Positions 54,325 to 63,606 are shown, numbered from the stretch's first letter. The stretch: DNA of 64,000 nt from Ignavibacteriaceae bacterium (GCA_008933765.1 WBUK01000012.1:62001-126000); one strand, 5' to 3'. Translations and numbers: made by a program. Notes: generated by a model from the letters alone, not told the origin.

Positions 54325-56061
54325 TTCAATTTCCTGCTCCAACAGCTGCCTGCCGTAGATTCCGGCGTAAATACCGTTTTGTTCAATAAGCTCTTCGTGC
54401 GAGCCTTCTTCGGCGATCCTGCCGTTTTCCAGCACCACAATTTTATCCGCATTTTTCACCGTAGAAACTCTGTGGCTGATCATAATTGTGGTTCGTTGGT
54501 GCATAAACTCCCTCAATCGGTTCAGAATATCCTCTTCGGTGCCTGTATCCACGGCGGAGAAAGAGTCATCAAGAATCAAAATTTTCGGTTCAGTAACCAA
54601 CGCACGGGTCAACGCCGCCCTCTGTTTCTGCCCACCGGAAAGCGTTATTCCCCGCTCGCCGACAATCGTTTCGAACCCGTCGGGGAAGCCTTTCACATCT
54701 TTTGTGAATTGAGCGATATCGGCTTTTCTTTTCAGTTCTTCCAAGCCAACGGAAGTGTTGCCGTAGGAAATGTTGTTCAAAAGTGAATCGGAAAACAGAA
54801 AAGCCTCCTGCGGCACAACGCCTATAGCCTCACGAAGGGTTTTAAGCGAAATATCTTTGATGTTGACCCCGTCGATCAACACTTCCCCCTCGGTAACATC
54901 AAAAAGCCTTGGAATCAGGTTAATCAGCGTCGTTTTTCCGCTGCCGGTTGAGCCCATAAGCGCCAGTGTGCTCCCCGCCGGTATGGTTAAGTTCAGGTTT
55001 TGCAACACCCAAGGAAGGTTTTCACCGTAACGGAAAGACACATTGCGCAGCTCAATTCCGCCCTTAATTTCGGATATTCTGCCGGCACCCTGCGGCACAT
55101 CTTCTATTTCAGTTTTTATTGCAAAGATGTTGTTCAGGCGCAACATGCTCGCCCCCGCCTGCTGAATCATATTTATGACCCAACCGAATGCTATCATGGG
55201 CCAAATCAGGATACCAAGGTAAATTACTATTGCGGTTACATCACCGATTAGCAACCGACCCTCGATGACCATGTTTCCGCCGACCAGTATCGCAATTATT
55301 ACCGAAAGCCCCGTTATCAAAAAAAGTGTCGGCTGAAAAAGCGCCTGTATCCGCACCAGATTCATGTTTCTGACGAGGTATTCCTCGTTTTCCTTTTCAA
55401 AGGTTTCGGCTTCTCTCTCTTCAGATACATACGATTTTATCACACGAATGCCCGAGAAGTTCTCCTGCGCACGCGTGGTGAGGTCGGAAAATTTCTCCTG
55501 AATCAGCGTGAACCGTTTATGTACCTTTTCACCCACTTTGTAGATCAAAAAAGAGAGCAAAGGAAGTGGCAATAAACACCACAGCGCCACTTCCCAACTA
55601 ATCACGGACATGATGGTTACTACAATCAGAATCCGCACTGTTGTGTCGATCGAGTACATTACAGCGGGCCCCACGAACTGGCGCACCGCACTTATGTCGT
55701 TCGTGGCGTGTGCCATTAAATTGCCGGTCGAGTAGTTCTGGAAAAAGCGATAAGAAAGGCTTTGGATGTGCTCCCAAAAATCCTGACGAAGGTCGTATTC
55801 TATCCTGCGCGAGATTACTATGATCGTCTGCCGAATCATAAACCGAAATGAACCGGAAATAAGCGTGGAACCAACGATTAAAATTGCGTATTGATACAGC
55901 TTGTGGTGAGCCACCCCCTGCTGAAGATCATTCAGTGAATCTTTAATCAGCAAAGGGACATAAACACTGAAAAGATTTGATAAAACTATGAACAATATCC
56001 CCGAAAATATTGCTTTTTTATACCTTGCAAAATATTTTTTAAGCGCTAAAAGATTCTTCAT
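54316..56061 (-). CDS. ABC exporter, TMD-NBD fusion, degenerate-site subunit
   Basis: 581 residues with the same layout. Walker A GSTGSGKT and signature LSGGQKQR are intact, but Walker B reads ILILDDSFSAVD, with Asp in place of the catalytic Glu. This is the hallmark of YheI/BmrC-type partners in heterodimeric exporters with one degenerate ATP site. First gene of the pair. A GCCGTTTG...CAAACGGC hairpin (56112-56142) lies upstream, without a U-tract. Confidence 0.92.
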   Translation of the reverse strand: MKNLLALKKYFARYKKAIFSGILFIVLSNLFSVYVPLLIKDSLNDLQQGVAHHKLYQYAILIVGSTLISGSFRFMIRQTIIVISRRIEYDLRQDFWEHIQSLSYRFFQNYSTGNLMAHATNDISAVRQFVGPAVMYSIDTTVRILIVVTIMSVISWEVALWCLLPLPLLSFLIYKVGEKVHKRFTLIQEKFSDLTTRAQENFSGIRVIKSYVSEEREAETFEKENEEYLVRNMNLVRIQALFQPTLFLITGLSVIIAILVGGNMVIEGRLLIGDVTAIVIYLGILIWPMIAFGWVINMIQQAGASMLRLNNIFAIKTEIEDVPQGAGRISEIKGGIELRNVSFRYGENLPWVLQNLNLTIPAGSTLALMGSTGSGKTTLINLIPRLFDVTEGEVLIDGVNIKDISLKTLREAIGVVPQEAFLFSDSLLNNISYGNTSVGLEELKRKADIAQFTKDVKGFPDGFETIVGERGITLSGGQKQRAALTRALVTEPKILILDDSFSAVDTGTEEDILNRLREFMHQRTTIMISHRVSTVKNADKIVVLENGRIAEEGSHEELIEQNGIYAGIYGRQLLEQEIEQI

Positions 56062-56241
56062 TCGTTTCCGGAAATTCTAAAAACTTCGACTTTAAAGATC
56101 GATAATCAATCGCCGTTTGCAACTGTAATTGTTACAAACGGCAATATTAAATGTTTAATAGATGTTATAACAACAATATTAAACCATTGGTTCAGTATCG
56201 AAGTTTTTAGGAGTGACCGGGGTGGTCCGGGTGGTTACACC

Positions 56242-58890
56242 CTACAGCCACCTTGAAGCGTTGAACCACCAGGTCAGTTTAGCCATAAGAATATTGTTTG
56301 CCTCACTGTTTATAAGGTTCTTGAAACTGTTACCGAAACGGAACTGCCCCGGGTCTTCAAAGTTGGTTCTGTCGTGTGTCCATACTAAAAAGAGGGTTGA
56401 ACCGGGCATAAATTCCCACCGGTATATCACATTCAGCCGCAAAGATTTGAAGTTAAAATCGGGGTTGCCAATCCCGAACCCGTTCCCGTTTCCGGGGTCA
56501 ATCACATAAACACCGTTCGGCTCATCATAGCTTATTTGCGTTCCTTTTGTGCCATAGAGTGTGTAGTCCATCGTGCCCCCTTTTTCTAATTCTTTGAACT
56601 CTGAATATTTCCCGATTGAAATAAAAGGCTGCGCATAAAGCTGCAGGCTCATCGTTGGGGTGAAGGTATAGTCCAAACGAATTGTAGCATAAAGGGTTTT
56701 TTGGTCTAAGTATGCAAACACATGTCTTGTGCCGAGTGTGTTAACGGCTGCAGGGTCATCAATGTTACTTACCCACTGCGTTTTGTTGTAGTTCATTGAA
56801 TATCCGGGTGAAAATGAAAGCCTGAGGGCTTCGCCTGCCCGCCATGAGGCGCCGATTTGAATTTCGTAGTCGTTGCTTCCGAGCTTATCCCCGCCATAGA
56901 AGAAATCACCGTCGATGGTTATATCTTTTCTTTGGTCGGTTGAAAATCCAACCGCACCACTGTAGCCTCCGGGTGATTTAACCTTAACACCGCCTCGTGT
57001 AAGTTCAGGGGAGATTTTATCAAAATCAAATGCAAAATTGTATCTTAACGAGTAGAAGTTCAGAAGCCTTACAGCGCCGTTTGAGAAAAAGCCGCTTCCT
57101 GTTGATTCGCCGTCGAAATTCATTGTTTTGAAGTATGAAAAATAGATGCTTCTCCCCCTTGACCATGAATTAATGTCATAGTTTCTGTAGCCTAAAACCA
57201 AGTGCCCGTTGATCCTGTCGGTTCCGAAAGTAATGCCAAGGTCGTTCACATCATATCCGGGCGAGATAGCACCAACGGCAGCGTTCAGGTAAAAATCACC
57301 CGACTGTTTGTTCATCGTAACTCTGCCCGTCCACCCGTTAAGTGAAGTGGCGTTGGTATCCAACTTGTTGTTGTTTCTGTCCGGTCTTTGGAAATAGTGC
57401 GAGGGTCTTTTTTGAATATCCGTGATGTAGTCTTTGCTTCCGTTTATGCCTGAATAGACAAAATAGCCGTTCATTACATAGACATTGTCTTTATCAAGTG
57501 TAACCCACCCATCGATCCCGGCAGAATATGAGTTACTGCTGAAATAGTTCTTCAGGCTTTGGTCATCGAAAGAGTGGAAAAGAGAAGTGCCCATAAACCC
57601 TAAGCCATATCGCGATTTATCAAACTCTTTAAGTGAGCGGATAACCGTCGAGTTTGCCAACGGCTCCACTTCTTTCCCGGTGATGGTTCCCCCGGAAAAC
57701 GACCGTGCATCCATCGAGCCTGTTACCGCATTTAATGCGTAAATCGACCACCCGTCGGCGATTTTTCCCGTTAGTTTGGCAGCGCCAAGTATCGTGGTTT
57801 CTGTCGGGTAATCTACATAATCTCCGGGTGCGGGTTGCCCCAATGGGGTTTTGCCGATTCTGCGTGAGTAAAACATGTTTGAGCTGCTCCAGTTGAATGC
57901 CCAGTTGTTGTTCACACCGCCGTACCCGAACGAAAGAAGGTTTGAGCCTTCAATAAAGAATGGGCGCTTTTCATCGTAAAAAGTCTCGAATGCGGAAAGA
58001 TTAAGCACGGCAGGGTCAACCTCCACCTGACCAAAGTCGGGGTTTACCGTTAAATCAAGCGTTAAATTGCTGTTTATTCCCCATTTAAGGTCAGCGCCAA
58101 AACTCGTTTTGTACTGGCTTCCTTTGTAGAAGGGGTCGTTTTCGTCGTGAATAAGATACTGTGCCTTTTGAACAAGATATGGCAGCACTTCCAGATTAGC
58201 GGTTGAACCTATCTCTCCGAATCCGCTGAGTTCGGCAAACCGTGAAACAAACCCGCTTTCGTTCTTTTTCATCAGAATGTAGTAGCTTTCCTCCGCGTTT
58301 CGCGTAATTTTTCGCTTGAAATTGATCCCCCAGGTCATATTTTCCCGCTTTGTGAATCGAAGTTGCGAGAAGGGTATTCGCATTTCTAAGCACCAGCCTT
58401 GTGATGTTCGTGTTGATTTTGCGTCCCACACGCCGTTCCACGAGCTTTCATCCCAGTCGGCATTGTAGAGTGTGCCGTCGCCGACCGCACCACTCGGGGT
58501 GATGTAAAAATAGAACCCGGAGCGTTTGTCAAAATAAGGGTCAAGAAAAAGCATGAAATAGTCTGACTGTATCCATTCGTCCTTTCTTGCGAGAACAGAG
58601 ACGATGGAGTCGGGGCTTGTATCATAACAATAAGCCGCAAGGTAGAAAGCTTCATCGTCGTAAGCAAGCTTCACGGCGGTTTTTTGTGTGGCAGGTTTTC
58701 CCTCTTCAGGGTCGCGTTGTATGAAATCCAGCAGGGGCATCTCTTTCCAGATATCTTCGTCGAGCACCCCGTCAATTTTTATGGGTACCGTTGTTTTGGA
58801 GATTGTTAAATCCTTTGGCTTGTTTGCTGCACCGGCAGAAACCAACAGGATAACCATCAATGTGGCTTGTAAAAAAAGTGTCTTTCTCAT
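56242..58890 (-). CDS. DUF5916 outer-membrane protein with CBM9-like N-terminal domain
   Basis: 882 residues. Signal peptide 1-21 or so (VSAGAA). Residues 30-215 resemble the carbohydrate-binding family 9-like domain that opens DUF5916 proteins (PIKIDGVLDEDIWKE, AYDDEAFYLAAYCYD, GWCLEMRIPFSQLRF). The remainder is a large beta barrel (DEKRPFFIEGSNLLSFGYG is characteristic). Role is unknown; many are near peptidase or carbohydrate uptake genes. ATG at 58890 chosen over the TTG three bases earlier. Confidence 0.87.
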   Translation of the reverse strand: MRKTLFLQATLMVILLVSAGAANKPKDLTISKTTVPIKIDGVLDEDIWKEMPLLDFIQRDPEEGKPATQKTAVKLAYDDEAFYLAAYCYDTSPDSIVSVLARKDEWIQSDYFMLFLDPYFDKRSGFYFYITPSGAVGDGTLYNADWDESSWNGVWDAKSTRTSQGWCLEMRIPFSQLRFTKRENMTWGINFKRKITRNAEESYYILMKKNESGFVSRFAELSGFGEIGSTANLEVLPYLVQKAQYLIHDENDPFYKGSQYKTSFGADLKWGINSNLTLDLTVNPDFGQVEVDPAVLNLSAFETFYDEKRPFFIEGSNLLSFGYGGVNNNWAFNWSSSNMFYSRRIGKTPLGQPAPGDYVDYPTETTILGAAKLTGKIADGWSIYALNAVTGSMDARSFSGGTITGKEVEPLANSTVIRSLKEFDKSRYGLGFMGTSLFHSFDDQSLKNYFSSNSYSAGIDGWVTLDKDNVYVMNGYFVYSGINGSKDYITDIQKRPSHYFQRPDRNNNKLDTNATSLNGWTGRVTMNKQSGDFYLNAAVGAISPGYDVNDLGITFGTDRINGHLVLGYRNYDINSWSRGRSIYFSYFKTMNFDGESTGSGFFSNGAVRLLNFYSLRYNFAFDFDKISPELTRGGVKVKSPGGYSGAVGFSTDQRKDITIDGDFFYGGDKLGSNDYEIQIGASWRAGEALRLSFSPGYSMNYNKTQWVSNIDDPAAVNTLGTRHVFAYLDQKTLYATIRLDYTFTPTMSLQLYAQPFISIGKYSEFKELEKGGTMDYTLYGTKGTQISYDEPNGVYVIDPGNGNGFGIGNPDFNFKSLRLNVIYRWEFMPGSTLFLVWTHDRTNFEDPGQFRFGNSFKNLINSEANNILMAKLTWWFNASRWL

Positions 58891-58899
58891 CAAGTGTGT

Positions 58900-59010
58900 G
58901 TCCGGGTTGTTTTTTCTTAGTTTAGACCGAAAAAAGTTTCAGTCAAATTTGCTCCGTGCCGAACGATAATAAGTCCGGGTTGTTTTTTCTTAGTTTAGAC
59001 CGAAAAAAGT
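58900..59010. repeat. 38-bp perfect direct repeat, 73-bp spacing, upstream of the DUF5916 gene
   Basis: 58900-58937 and 58973-59010 are identical (starting GTCCGGGTTGTTTTTTCTTA). Here the repeat is at the 5' side of a gene and so may duplicate promoter sequence. Confidence 0.9.
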
Positions 59011-59199
59011 GAAAAAGGTTGTGTAAAACACGCCCGAAAAAGGAGGTTTTATGCCCGGTATGTGATGAGCGGATTTTAACCCCTTTGAAGGGTTGATGTG
59101 CCGGTTTGTTGGCGGGTTTTGGGGCGCTTTTGGGGGCTTTTTTTGAAGTGCCGGGGGATTATTTGTGCGGCTCTGAGGTACTTTTTTGGTGGGGTAATT

Positions 59200-59446
59200 G
59201 ACCGGTTAGGGCTCTTGACTTCGCCGGTTGGCGCTTTAAGGCGACGGAATGGAAAGTTGTTGCCGGACTGACTTCAGGGAATTTTTGTTTTTGACTTGAC
59301 CGGTTAGGGTTCTTGACTTCGCCGGTTGGCGCTTTAAAGCGACGGAATAGAAAGTTGTTGCCGGACTGACTTCAGGGAATCTTTGTTTTTGACTTGACTG
59401 GTTAGGGTTCTTGACTTAGCCGCTTGGCGCTTTAAGGCGACGGAGA
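59200..59446. repeat. 98-bp tandem repeat, about 2.5 copies
   Basis: Units start at 59200, 59298 and 59396 (GACCGGTTAGGG(C/T)TCTTGAC), exactly 98 bp apart, and contain CGCTTTAA(G/A)GCGACGG, itself a small hairpin. G-rich sequence precedes it (four G-runs at 59114-59157). Non-coding; it fills a 764-bp gap with the 73-bp repeat at 58900 and the terminator at 59487. Confidence 0.9.
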
Positions 59447-59486
59447 AAGGGAGTGTTTCCGGTTGACTGATTGAAAATAAAAAAAA

Positions 59487-59532
59487 GGGATGAAACGCAA
59501 AACAAATTGTTTCAGTTTGCGCGCTCCATCCC
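59487..59532 (-). terminator. Terminator of the PorV-like gene
   Basis: GGGATG (59487-59492) pairs with CATCCC (59527-59532) and an inner CGCAAA/TTTGCG stem extends it; on the minus strand a run of T follows. It sits past the duplicated gene end. Confidence 0.65.
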
Positions 59533-59580
59533 GGTATAATTTATCGGAGTTCAATAAATTCCGGTATGCGCCGCTTACAG

Positions 59581-59680
59581 ATTATCTCTTAAATCCCGGC
59601 TCTTCAGGCGCCGGTTCAACCATCGCGGAAAAGGCAGCCACCGGAAACTATGGATTATCTCTTAAACCTCGGCTCTTCAA
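59581..59680. repeat. 27-bp direct repeat, 73-bp spacing, over the PorV-like gene stop
   Basis: 59581-59607 and 59654-59680 match at 25 of 27 bases. The second is the gene's end (EEPRFKR-stop on the minus strand); the first, downstream, still reads EEPGFKR-stop. Confidence 0.85.
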
Positions 59681-60683
59681 GTGTAAGAGTGATCGAAATT
59701 CTGTGCGAATCCGGCAGCCTGTCGTCTTCAGACATATTAAACCTTGCGAAAGAATAGTCGATATTCAGTTTTGGAAGTTTAATACCCGCTCCTACGGTGA
59801 ACTGCTTCACATCGTTGTAACCCGCACGAACGGAAACAATGTTTTTGAAGTTATATTCAAAACCGACATGCGGATCAACGGAAACGGGCCCCACATTAAA
59901 AGTTGAGGCGTATTTTCGCCCTTCAAACCGGAGGTCAAAATCAACGGTGGGCAAAAGCACACCGCCCAGCAGAGAGACTGAATAAGCAGCGCCTAATTTA
60001 AGTGTTGGGGTGATAAGCTCGTTTCTTCCTGTGCTCCATGCTACTAAAGTGGTGGTAACATCCTGCACAGAAGCGCCAAGCATCAGTTGGTCTGTTGCGC
60101 GATACATCGCACCGATATCAAACCCGATTCCTGTTGCGCCAAACTCTGCAATATCCCTCCGGATAACTTTGAAGTTTGCACCGACCATCAGTTTATCATC
60201 AATTCTTTTTGCGGCAGAAAGATAGAAAGCCCAGTCCTGGTTCGAAAATTCCTTAATTTTTGAATAATCTAACTTATCGTTCGTGCGGATATCCAGAATG
60301 CCGTCACCGTTTGCATCATAAAGTGCTTCACGGGTATCGTAAATTCCGTCAACCGCCAATCGAAGTGCCGATACTGCAAAGGTGAAGTCTTTGCCGTAAG
60401 GAATTCCAACGGCGGCATAATTATAGCTTACAAGATTTCCGTACCTTTGGTCGTGCATCAGCGAGAGTTGGGGGTAATCCATCTGCGCCAATCCTGCAGG
60501 GTTGTAGTAAGCGGCGGTAATATCATCCGCTATAGCAGTGAATGCGCCTCCCATCCCAAGTGGTCTTCCGCCCACACCAATAGCGAGGAACTCACCTGCA
60601 TACTTGCCGATAACGGTCTGTGGTTGAATAAATTGTGTACAAAAAACGATAAAAATCAGTGCTAAAAGGCTTCTTTTTGCCAT
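59655..60683 (-). CDS. PorV/PorQ family outer-membrane protein
   Basis: 342 residues, signal peptide 1-22. GRPLGMGGAFTAIADDITAAYYNPAGLAQ-type N-terminus and continuous amphipathic strands are typical of the FadL-like PorV/PorQ barrels. PorV is the T9SS shuttle that carries substrates to the attachment complex; paralogues are common in Ignavibacteria, so the exact role is inferred. Fits with four T9SS cargo genes in the window. Own terminator; the 3' end is duplicated downstream. Confidence 0.87.
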   Translation of the reverse strand: MAKRSLLALIFIVFCTQFIQPQTVIGKYAGEFLAIGVGGRPLGMGGAFTAIADDITAAYYNPAGLAQMDYPQLSLMHDQRYGNLVSYNYAAVGIPYGKDFTFAVSALRLAVDGIYDTREALYDANGDGILDIRTNDKLDYSKIKEFSNQDWAFYLSAAKRIDDKLMVGANFKVIRRDIAEFGATGIGFDIGAMYRATDQLMLGASVQDVTTTLVAWSTGRNELITPTLKLGAAYSVSLLGGVLLPTVDFDLRFEGRKYASTFNVGPVSVDPHVGFEYNFKNIVSVRAGYNDVKQFTVGAGIKLPKLNIDYSFARFNMSEDDRLPDSHRISITLTLEEPRFKR

Positions 60684-60835
60684 TCTCTAACTTTCTCCGG
60701 TTCTTTTGGGGAGATTTTTCTCCAATTTTCCGATTTGATATAATTGTTCGCTTCAAATTTATCAATATTTTGGATACAAAAAGGGGGAAAATTTGGTTAT
60801 TCTATTTAACGCCCCCTGTGTAAAGAAAAAAGTTC

Positions 60836-60879
60836 CTGATTTGTTGCTGACATGGTGCTGATTTGTTGCTGACATGGTG
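60836..60879. repeat. 22-bp perfect tandem repeat x2
   Basis: The unit starting CTGATTTGTTGCTGACATGG occurs at 60836-60857 and 60858-60879 in the 359-bp gap between the PorV-like gene and the Fic fragment. Confidence 0.9.
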
Positions 60880-60893
60880 CAGATATAATTACA

Positions 60894-60901
60894 TATATTT
60901 G
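60894..60901 (+). promoter_or_regulatory. Candidate -7 box TATATTTG upstream of the Fic fragment
   Basis: Matches TAnnTTTG; the nearest upstream TTG is about 25 nt away, outside the usual range. Leader would be about 135 nt. Confidence 0.3.
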
Positions 60902-61042
60902 CGTGAATATAATTGCCGGTTTATGTGTAATTGTATTGAGATATTAACCCCGGCATGGTCTGCTTTGAAGGGCGGAAGTGCAGCGATTACCGCAATTACC
61001 CTATTTAATGTGAATACCGTAAATTTTTAGACAATTAACTCA

Positions 61043-61432
61043 ATGGAAAACGAACCATTAAAACAGCACAAGATTTCTGAAGATACCCGACACATCTACA
61101 CGGTGCCGAATGACCATCTTCTGAAAAAGTCGCTGAACCTTGCGGAGAAACTTCGGGAAGAAATCGACACGAAAAAGCCCATTGAAGGCGACCTTTGGAA
61201 AACCATTGAGGAAAAATTACTGATCGAATGGACTTATAACTCAAATGCTATTGAAGGAAGTTCGTTAACTCAAGGTGAAACGGCGTTCTTTCTGAAAAGC
61301 GGTTTAACCGTGGAGGGAAAACCCCTGAAAGACTTTTTGGACGCTAAAAACCACGCTGAAGCAATCAGTTTTCTGTATGATGTGATAACCGATAGCAGGC
61401 AAATTTCGCCCGGGTTGATAAAAAAAATTTAA
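61043..61432 (+). pseudogene. Truncated Fic-family protein, N-terminal part only
   Basis: 129 residues that match only the N-terminal region of Fic/DOC adenylyltransferases (IEWTYNSNAIEGSSLTQGET, then GLTVEGKPLKDFLDAKNHAEAI). SNAIEG fits the inhibitory (S/T)xxxE(G/N) helix that plugs the ATP site of Fic enzymes. The catalytic HPFxDGNGR segment is missing: the frame ends at LIKKI-stop in an A-rich tract, and a terminator starts 6 bp later, so no downstream remnant exists. Either a deletion remnant or an orphan antitoxin-like module; I lean to remnant. The frame itself is intact and ATG-started. Confidence 0.75.
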
Positions 61433-61438
61433 ACAAAA

Positions 61439-61468
61439 AAAGCTGCTCTCCCCCTGAAGAGCAGCTTT
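61439..61468 (-). terminator. Strong intrinsic terminator of the nonaheme cytochrome gene
   Basis: AAAGCTGCTCT at 61439-61449 pairs with 61458-61468 over an 8-nt loop; the minus-strand RNA then has a U-run. A second hairpin (GATGGGAAGG with CCTTCCCATC, 61488-61513) lies between it and the stop codon. Confidence 0.88.
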
Positions 61469-61527
61469 AACTCCGTGTAATATGCGTGATGGGAAGGAGA
61501 AACCCTTCCCATCATCGACACATCTTT

Positions 61528-63606
61528 TTACTTTAACAACACCATTTTCTTAGTTATAGCTTGCGTACCATAGCTAAGACGGTAGAAATAAATCCCTGAA
61601 GGCAGCGTGGCTGCATTGAAATATACACTGTGCAAACCGGCTGTCATATCTTTGTTTACCAAAGTGGCAACTTCAACGCCGCTTGCATCATATACTTTCA
61701 GCGAAACCTGACCATCGGTCGGAAGCGCAAAAGATATTTTGGTTTCCGGGTTGAATGGATTTGGATAGTTCTGATCCAAGCCCAGTGCCTGTGGCAAGGT
61801 TTCAGGTTTCGGCTCATACACATTGGTAATGTTTCCGCCGAGCGCAATAATCGACTGTTGCAGCACAGCAACTGCATACTGCGGGTTGTGCACGCCTCTT
61901 GAACCATCGTAAGCAACTAACTGATAATTCCAGAAACCTTTTCTTTCGTTCAGGTTATTGTTGGCGTTTATCATAGTGTATGAAATAGAATCAATACCAA
62001 CAGGCGGCAGCTGGATTCTCAGAAGCCTCAGCAGCCCGTCAATTTCTTTCCGGAACGATTCTGTAACGCCGTTATTGTCATAGTCACCGCCGGCGATAAT
62101 ATCATCGAACGAATTAATCGAGCCGTGGCAGGTCCAGCAATTTTTCACATTATCGTAACCTGTAGCGGGGTTGCTCATTCTCCAGGTGTGCCCGCCGACT
62201 TTGTTCTTATTTTCCGGTGAGTCGGTTTCCGCCATGTGGCAGTCAACGCACTGATTTTCGAGCATGCTGTGCACCTGGCTCGAGGGGTATGAAGTGTTGC
62301 CAAACTTAGCAGCGTTCTGACCCAGCAGCATATCGGTTTGCGACGAATGGTGAGGCCCCCAGTACGAGGGAATGTTTCCTGTCGGAACATAGGTTTCATT
62401 GTTATAATGCGACTTGTGGCAGCTCATGCAGAGTTTACCTGCGCCGTTCGCTCTTGCAGTATAGTTGTATCCGTTAGCGAGAGTATCTCCCGAAGCCGGT
62501 GAGAACCTAAGGCTTGCCATATTGCCCGAACCGTGCGGATCGTGGCAGGCAGAGCAACTGATTCTATCCTGGTTCGCTTGTGTCCAACCGGTGGAATTGG
62601 TGGTTCTGTCATACGAGTAGTTTATAAATCCTTTTGCGTCGTGGCAACGAACACAGTTGGTGAGCGAGTTGTTCTGAGCTGCGGGTCCTTGTGCGAAAGA
62701 ATTTGACCAGTATGGAGTAGCGTGCCCGCTGAGTTCATACTCAAGGAAAGTATTCGACTCAGGTGGTTCATCGTGGCATCTTTGGCAAAGCCCGCCGTCG
62801 TAGCTGATTGCTATCGTTTCTTTTGAAGGCGCAGCTGCGTGCTGGCTGCCGGTTCCGTGGCACATCTCGCAACCCACATTCGCTAAGTTAACTAATGCAC
62901 CCGAGCCTGCGGCTTTAAGTGTATCCCACTTCCCGAAGCCCGGTCCGGTGTATGTATAGCCAATCTGAGCGGCTATATCATCAAAACCTTTGTTCGAGGC
63001 TTGCAGGTTGTGGTCGGTGCCCGTTGTATGGCATTTCAGGCACTGTGCGGGGAAGAAACCCGGTTTGTTAATTAATTTCTTAAGTGTCTGCCCGTGACCG
63101 GAAGCCTGCCATTTATCAAATATTGTTGAAAATTTAGGATCGGATGAGTGGCAGGTCATACATTTAGGGAACGACCCGTTCACACCGTCAAATTTACCGA
63201 CACCAACATAGTTGCCGGCGAGAAATGTAACGGTTGTATCGTGCGTGCCTCCGGAGGTGGTGATTGAGAGTTTTACTTCGTAATTCCCGGCAACATCCGG
63301 CTTCAGACCTACCATTGTAGGCAGAAGTGGTTCTATTGCAGCTGTAGATCCTGACGGTTGGCTTAACAGTGTAAAGCTAAAGTCGGTGATCGAAAGTGAA
63401 TTGGCGATATTTCTCGGTGAAAAATACCAGTAAGTTCCGACTGCCGTAACTTTTATTCCCGATGAGACGGAATTGGTACTCAAACCTAATGTCTCTAATC
63501 TGTGTTCAGACATCGGTTCGGCGTATATTTTTGCTCTTGGCGCCTGTGCAAACACTGAGGTTGTGATTGTAAGAACGACAAGTATATTAACGATTTTATT
63601 TAGCAT
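61528..63606 (-). CDS. Secreted nonaheme c-type cytochrome with T9SS sorting domain
   Basis: 692 residues, signal peptide 1-20. After an immunoglobulin-like domain (about 25-145) nine CxxCH heme sites follow: CMTCH, CLKCH, CEMCH, CQRCH, CVRCH, CSACH, CMSCH, CVDCH, CWTCH. Many extra His residues could be distal ligands. The C-terminus is a complete T9SS domain (LDQNYPNPFNPETKISFALP ... TKKMVLLK), so the protein should be exported across the outer membrane and attached to the surface. This suits electron transfer to an extracellular acceptor or reduction of a substrate outside the cell. It has its own terminator; no partner gene is adjacent. Heme function is certain, the acceptor is unknown. 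Confidence 0.92.
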   Translation of the reverse strand: MLNKIVNILVVLTITTSVFAQAPRAKIYAEPMSEHRLETLGLSTNSVSSGIKVTAVGTYWYFSPRNIANSLSITDFSFTLLSQPSGSTAAIEPLLPTMVGLKPDVAGNYEVKLSITTSGGTHDTTVTFLAGNYVGVGKFDGVNGSFPKCMTCHSSDPKFSTIFDKWQASGHGQTLKKLINKPGFFPAQCLKCHTTGTDHNLQASNKGFDDIAAQIGYTYTGPGFGKWDTLKAAGSGALVNLANVGCEMCHGTGSQHAAAPSKETIAISYDGGLCQRCHDEPPESNTFLEYELSGHATPYWSNSFAQGPAAQNNSLTNCVRCHDAKGFINYSYDRTTNSTGWTQANQDRISCSACHDPHGSGNMASLRFSPASGDTLANGYNYTARANGAGKLCMSCHKSHYNNETYVPTGNIPSYWGPHHSSQTDMLLGQNAAKFGNTSYPSSQVHSMLENQCVDCHMAETDSPENKNKVGGHTWRMSNPATGYDNVKNCWTCHGSINSFDDIIAGGDYDNNGVTESFRKEIDGLLRLLRIQLPPVGIDSISYTMINANNNLNERKGFWNYQLVAYDGSRGVHNPQYAVAVLQQSIIALGGNITNVYEPKPETLPQALGLDQNYPNPFNPETKISFALPTDGQVSLKVYDASGVEVATLVNKDMTAGLHSVYFNAATLPSGIYFYRLSYGTQAITKKMVLLK

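Noticed and set aside
54118..54786. 222-codon plus-strand reading frame
   Set aside because: It runs through the 72-bp tandem repeat and antisense to an ABC transporter gene; its length comes from repeats without stop codons.
56112..56142. GCCGTTTG/CAAACGGC hairpin as a terminator
   Set aside because: Good stem but no T-run on either side; left as an unassigned hairpin.
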